Shown here: positions 38,189-42,229 of the stretch, piece after piece
How the letters are laid out: every line of letters starts with the position of its first letter
Numbering within the stretch: the first letter of the stretch is position 1
From: Marinilabiliales bacterium
GTDB taxonomy: Bacteria > Bacteroidota > Bacteroidia > Bacteroidales > BM520
Direction: 5' to 3'
Assembly: GCA_002869405.1 (NCBI GenBank)
Contig: PKSY01000091.1
Location: forward strand, 1 to 42,229
DNA length: 42,229 nucleotides
Position numbers and translations under genes: made by a program
The notes under the pieces: model-generated
The model's input: the letters and a program-made list of their open reading frames with translations, nothing else
Told to the model about the DNA's origin: nothing
Database searches by the model: none

Positions 38189-40378
38189 TTAACGATAAAA
38201 GAGGAGTTCTCTGTACTTCGGCAAAGGCCATAATTCATTGTCGACAGTCAGCTCAAGCTTGTCGATATGATACCGTATTTTATCCAGAAATGGTTTTACG
38301 GTTTCATAATAAACAAAGGCTTTTTCTATGTCGTCATCAATGGCATTGGCTTTTTTCCTTGCCTCCGTCATATCTCTTACATTCGTTTTTATGAATGCAA
38401 TATGATATGAAATATCTTTAATAACATCAATTTCAGGAGCGGCAATCTCATTATACTCACGGTCAGGAAGTATCTCTTTGAGACCGCTGATATTTTCAAT
38501 AAGGCTGTTCTGGTATTTGAGTGCAACAGGAACAATATGATTTTTAGTAAGATCACCAAGAACCCTGCTTTCAATTTGCAGTCGTTTTGTATATGCCTCT
38601 ATACGAATATTGTAACGAGCCTTTAATTCTCTTCTTGTCAGTACGTTAAGACTTTCAAAAAGGTTAATTGTTTTCTCCGAATTAAAAGCGTTCAGTGGAT
38701 CCAGAGTACCTTCAAATACCGGAAGACCACGTTTCAGGGCTTCTTCTCTCCATTCGCTGCTATATCCGTCGCCTTCAAAGAATATTGGTTTTACTTCACC
38801 AATAATATCTCTGAGAACCTGGAAAATAGCTTCATCTCTTTTTGTGCCTTTAATTACCAAAGAATCCACCTCAGCTGAAAATTTTCTGAGTTGTTGAGCC
38901 ACAGCACTGGTAAGAACAGTCATTGGGGCAGCACAGTTTATACTGGATCCCGGTGCGCGGAACTCAAACCGGTTGCCTGTAAACGCAAAGGGAGATGTTC
39001 TGTTTCGGTCGGTATTATCCAAAAGAATATCAGGGATACGTCCGATATCAAGTTTAAGCTCTGCCTTCTCGTCAGGAGTCATCTTTGATTCGGGAACCCT
39101 GTTTTCGAGTTCATCAAGAATCTTTGTTAAGGTAGTACCAATAAAAACAGAAATAATCGATGGAGGAGCTTCGTGGCCTCCAAGTCTGTGTTCATTATCA
39201 ATAGAGGCAATAGATGCATACAGCAGTTCGGAATGATTATACACAGCTGCCACTGTATTGATAAGGAATGTAAGGAACTGAAGGTTTTTCTTTGGTGTTT
39301 TGCCGGGTGATAAAAGGTTAACTCCCGTGTTTGTCATCATGGAAAAGTTGTTATGCTTTCCTGATCCGTTAACACCTTTAAAAGGTTTCTCGTGAAGCAA
39401 TACTTTAAAATTATGCTTGCTTGCGACCTTGTCCATAATATCCATTAACAACATGTTATGGTCAATGGCAAGATTTGCCTCTTCAAAAATCGGCGCACAC
39501 TCATACTGATTTGGAGCAACCTCATTATGTCGGGTTTTTATAGGAATACCGAGTTTGTAGCATTCAACTTCCAGCTCTTTCATGTATGAAGAAACCCTTA
39601 GCGGGATAGATCCGAAATAGTGATCGCTAAGCTGCTGATCCTTTGCGGAGGCATGACCCATTAGCGTTCTGCCAGTCAGCTGAAGGTCGGGGCGTGCATT
39701 ATACAATGCCTTATCAACAAGAAAATACTCTTGTTCCCATCCAAGGGTTGTAAATACCGACGTTACATCTTTGCTGAAGTTCTGACAAACTTCTGTTGCG
39801 GCGCTATTTAATTCATTCAGTGCACGTAGAAGAGGTGTTTTATAATCGAGCGCATCGCCGGTGTAGGATACAAAAATCGTCGGAATACAGAGTGTTCTGT
39901 CGATGATGAACGCCGGAGAAGTAGGATCCCAGGCAGTATATCCACGGGCTTCAAAAGTATTACGGATTCCTCCGGAAGGCAAACTGGATGCGTCAGGTTC
40001 AGCCTGTACGAGATGACCACCTTCAAATGATTCTATCACACTATTCTGAGCATTAAACTCAAAAAATGCGTCATGCTTCTCCGCTGTGGCTCCTGTCAAT
40101 GGATGAAACCAGTGCGTATAATGTGTGGCACCTTTATCTACTTCCCATGCTTTCATTCCGGAAGCCACCTGATCAGAATACTTCCGCTCAATAGGCTCAC
40201 CGTTTTCAATAGCTTCATTCACTCGCAGAAATGCATCATGAGATAAATATGCCCTCATTTTGTCTTTATCAAAGACATATTCACCGAAGTAATCGGAGAC
40301 TTTCATTTTCGGAAATGATACGTCCAAAGGTTTTCTGCCTAAAACTTCTGTTAATGCCGTAAAACGAAGCTTGCTCAT
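38189..40378 (-). CDS. glnN: Glutamine synthetase type III
   Basis: About 729 aa from MSKLRFTALTEVLGRKPLDVSFPK; GWEQEYFLVDKALY, EVAPNQYECAPIFEEANLAIDHN, GVNGSGKHNNFSM, NRTSPFAFTGNRFEFRAPGSS. Confidence 0.95.
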   Translation of the reverse strand: MSKLRFTALTEVLGRKPLDVSFPKMKVSDYFGEYVFDKDKMRAYLSHDAFLRVNEAIENGEPIERKYSDQVASGMKAWEVDKGATHYTHWFHPLTGATAEKHDAFFEFNAQNSVIESFEGGHLVQAEPDASSLPSGGIRNTFEARGYTAWDPTSPAFIIDRTLCIPTIFVSYTGDALDYKTPLLRALNELNSAATEVCQNFSKDVTSVFTTLGWEQEYFLVDKALYNARPDLQLTGRTLMGHASAKDQQLSDHYFGSIPLRVSSYMKELEVECYKLGIPIKTRHNEVAPNQYECAPIFEEANLAIDHNMLLMDIMDKVASKHNFKVLLHEKPFKGVNGSGKHNNFSMMTNTGVNLLSPGKTPKKNLQFLTFLINTVAAVYNHSELLYASIASIDNEHRLGGHEAPPSIISVFIGTTLTKILDELENRVPESKMTPDEKAELKLDIGRIPDILLDNTDRNRTSPFAFTGNRFEFRAPGSSINCAAPMTVLTSAVAQQLRKFSAEVDSLVIKGTKRDEAIFQVLRDIIGEVKPIFFEGDGYSSEWREEALKRGLPVFEGTLDPLNAFNSEKTINLFESLNVLTRRELKARYNIRIEAYTKRLQIESRVLGDLTKNHIVPVALKYQNSLIENISGLKEILPDREYNEIAAPEIDVIKDISYHIAFIKTNVRDMTEARKKANAIDDDIEKAFVYYETVKPFLDKIRYHIDKLELTVDNELWPLPKYRELLFYR

Positions 40379-40426
40379 AAAAGTATTGTTTTTTATCACC
40401 CACCCCCTAAATACCAGGGGCATGAC

Positions 40427-40434
40427 AAATATAA
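40427..40434 (-). promoter_or_regulatory. -7 element TATATTTG (minus strand) upstream of glutamine synthetase
   Basis: CAAATATA on the plus strand; 48 bp upstream of the ATG at 40378. Confidence 0.5.
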
Positions 40435-40509
40435 ATACTATTTTTATAAAATACACCCCCTGAAAAATGAATACAACCCTTTTGTTAACATTAAATTAAC
40501 ATTGAAAAA

Positions 40510-40527
40510 AATGCAATCGTTTGCATT
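40510..40527. promoter_or_regulatory. LacI/PurR-like operator palindrome AATGCAATCGTTTGCATT
   Basis: Inverted repeat AATGCAA-TCGT-TTGCATT; the core matches ANGCAANCGNTTNCNT at every specified position. Confidence 0.55.
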
Positions 40528-40561
40528 AATCCGGTATGGTTAAATAGTTCTTATTTTTTCA

Positions 40562-40569
40562 TATATTTG
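40562..40569 (+). promoter_or_regulatory. -7 element TATATTTG upstream of the DUF2147 gene
   Basis: Exact TAnnTTTG match, 32 bp before the ATG. Confidence 0.55.
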
Positions 40570-40601
40570 GTAATCCATATTAAAAACTAAATCTAACGCA
40601 A

Positions 40602-41045
40602 ATGAAAACCATCATCAGAACCATTACATTTTTGTTCTTTGTGCTTTTTACTCTTTCTTTAAGCGCACAGTCTATTGAAGGAGTATGGAAAACGGTAGAT
40701 GATAATACCGGAAAAACAAAGTCTGAAGTTAATATTACAATCGAAAACGGCAGACTTTACGGAACAATTATCAAATTATACAAAGAGCCGGGTGAAGATC
40801 CTGATCCTTTGTGTACTGAATGCGAAGGAGATCTTAAAGACAAGAAAATCATCGGCATGCAAATTATTAACGGTTTGAAAAAACGTAAAGATGATTGGTA
40901 TAAGGACAGCGGCATTATTGATCCGGAAAATGGTAAGTGGTACGATTGTAAAATTTATCTTGATGAGGACAACCCTAATGAACTTAAAGTGAGAGGTTAC
41001 ATCAGCTTTTTGTACAGGACACAGACCTGGTATCGTGTAAAATAG
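40602..41045 (+). CDS. DUF2147 domain-containing secreted protein
   Basis: 147 aa; signal peptide; GVWKTVDDNTGKTKSEVNI...DPLCTECEGDLKDKKIIGMQIINGLK...DPENGKWYDCKIYL. Confidence 0.9.
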   Translation: MKTIIRTITFLFFVLFTLSLSAQSIEGVWKTVDDNTGKTKSEVNITIENGRLYGTIIKLYKEPGEDPDPLCTECEGDLKDKKIIGMQIINGLKKRKDDWYKDSGIIDPENGKWYDCKIYLDEDNPNELKVRGYISFLYRTQTWYRVK

Positions 41046-41050
41046 TTTTT

Positions 41051-41077
41051 AAGCCGGAGTGATCCGGCTTTTTTTTA
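41051..41077 (+). terminator. Rho-independent terminator
   Basis: AAGCCGGA-GTGA-TCCGGCTTTTTTTT. Confidence 0.9.
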
Positions 41078-41155
41078 TACGCTTTTTACCATAACTGTTC
41101 CACTGATTGATTATATACCTTTAATAATATGTTCGATAAGAATTTTAATTCCTAT

Positions 41156-41674
41156 TTACAATATTATCACCCCACCAACAATTTCCGTTTTAAGGCTTTT
41201 ATAGTTCAAGCGTTTCCCGATAAATATTCCTGCCAGTGAAATTGATGCTGCAGTAAAACCAATAATCAGACAAGAGACAACAATATTTAATTCTAAAAGA
41301 CCGAAACTTATACCAACAGCAAAAGCATCCAGCGAAGTGCCCAGCGCAAGGCTTAGGATTGTCCTTGCTTTCCCGGTTTCAAAACATGGAGGTTTTTCCT
41401 TTTGTGTCGCTCCTTCATAAATCATTTTTATTCCCAGTACAGCCAATAACAAAAACGCGATCCAGTGATCCCATGCCTGCAGGTCGTCATGAAAAGTACT
41501 CCCAACCAGATATCCTGCCATTGGCATAATGACATGAAACAGACCAAATGTTAACGATAGGGTTAATGCACGTGACAATGAAATATTTTTTACACATAAT
41601 CCATATGCGAAACTGACGGCCAGACTATCCATTGAGAGACCAACAGCAATAAACAATATTGTCAGGATTTCCAT
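41156..41674 (-). CDS. mntP: MntP family manganese efflux pump
   Basis: MEILTILFIAVGLSMDSLAVSFAYG, FGLFHVIMPMAGYLVG, SLALGTSLDAFAVGISF. Start trimmed to ATG 41674. Confidence 0.92.
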   Translation of the reverse strand: MEILTILFIAVGLSMDSLAVSFAYGLCVKNISLSRALTLSLTFGLFHVIMPMAGYLVGSTFHDDLQAWDHWIAFLLLAVLGIKMIYEGATQKEKPPCFETGKARTILSLALGTSLDAFAVGISFGLLELNIVVSCLIIGFTAASISLAGIFIGKRLNYKSLKTEIVGGVIIL

Positions 41675-41735
41675 GCCACAAAAGTACAAATGATTTTATA
41701 TTTATAATTGCCGGATTATTAGATATCCTTTTCGC

Positions 41736-41743
41736 TATATTTG
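41736..41743 (+). promoter_or_regulatory. -7 element TATATTTG upstream of the GNAT-like gene
   Basis: Exact TAnnTTTG match, 18 bp before the ATG. Confidence 0.5.
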
Positions 41744-41761
41744 CATTGAAAATTTAACAAA

Positions 41762-42229
41762 ATGTCAATAAATATTTTAGAAGCCAATACAAAAAAAATC
41801 CTGAAGGATTTTGTGAACGTTCCGTTTCTGGTCTATGCATCCAGCCCATACTGGGTGCCTCCGATAAAAAAAGATGAATTAAACGCGCTTCTTCCTCAGA
41901 AGAATCCATGCCACAAATACACTGATACTAAGTTCTGGGTTGCATACCGTAATGGAAAGCCTGTAGGAAGAATAGGAGCCATGGTACACCATAAGGCGAT
42001 AGAAAAAACAGGTAAGAAACTCGGAAGATTTACAAGAGCTGAATTTATTGATGATCGCGAAGTGGTTGACCTCCTTTTTTCCACAGCTGAAGCATGGCTT
42101 CAGAAGCAGGGCATGAAAGGTGTTGAAGGGCCCTTGGGTTTTACGAACCTTGATCATCAGGGAATGCTGATTGAAGGGTTTAATTATATGCCTTCCATAG
42201 CCTCAGAGTACCATATGGATTACTATCGC
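41762..42229 (+). CDS. GNAT-like acyltransferase, truncated by window end
   Basis: Open frame from ATG 41762 to window end: MSINILEANTKKILKDFVNVPFLVYASSPYWVPPIKKDELNALLPQKNPCHKY...EGPLGFTNLDHQGMLIEGFNYMPSIASEYHMDYY. Absent from the ORF track because it has no stop in the window. Confidence 0.75.
   Translation, partial: MSINILEANTKKILKDFVNVPFLVYASSPYWVPPIKKDELNALLPQKNPCHKYTDTKFWVAYRNGKPVGRIGAMVHHKAIEKTGKKLGRFTRAEFIDDREVVDLLFSTAEAWLQKQGMKGVEGPLGFTNLDHQGMLIEGFNYMPSIASEYHMDYYR

Noticed and set aside
38031-38231. 66-aa minus-strand ORF MAFAEVQRTPLLSL...
   Set aside because: Overlaps the end of glutamine synthetase and the intergenic terminator; likely spurious.

Overview
This window looks like a chromosomal segment from a Bacteroidota (Bacteroidales/Marinilabiliales-like) genome. 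It is mostly housekeeping genes. Contents, in order: a T9SS cargo protein, ffh, folD, a PorE-like OmpA/propeller protein, a higBA toxin-antitoxin pair, thrS-infC-rpmI-rplT, a PepSY membrane protein and an OB-fold-like lipoprotein, a minus-strand TPR / phosphosulfolactate synthase / DUF368 / aroE operon, a GlmM-type mutase, an aspartase-family lyase with hydF, DUF1573, an SDR, rseC, a second T9SS cargo protein, the complete rnfBCDGEA operon, sfsA, an SRPBCC+GyrI-like protein, a 69-aa ORF convergent with parC, a BatA/VWA protein, type III glutamine synthetase, DUF2147, mntP, and a GNAT-like gene cut off by the window edge. No tRNA, rRNA, CRISPR array or transposon was recognised. The most striking observation is in infC (IF-3). 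Its reading frame appears to start at AUA and is interrupted by an in-frame UAA at 10661-10663, exactly where homologues carry Glu/Asp. The C-terminal domain then continues intact in the same frame to its normal end. This could be programmed stop-codon readthrough or autoregulation of an initiation factor, or a sequence error. Two weaker start/stop anomalies (the parC 5' end and the rnfC start) mean sequence error must be kept as an explicit alternative. Other leads are a PurR/LacI-like perfect palindrome between glutamine synthetase and DUF2147, a palindrome overlapping the higBA promoter, and an aspartase-hydF pair.
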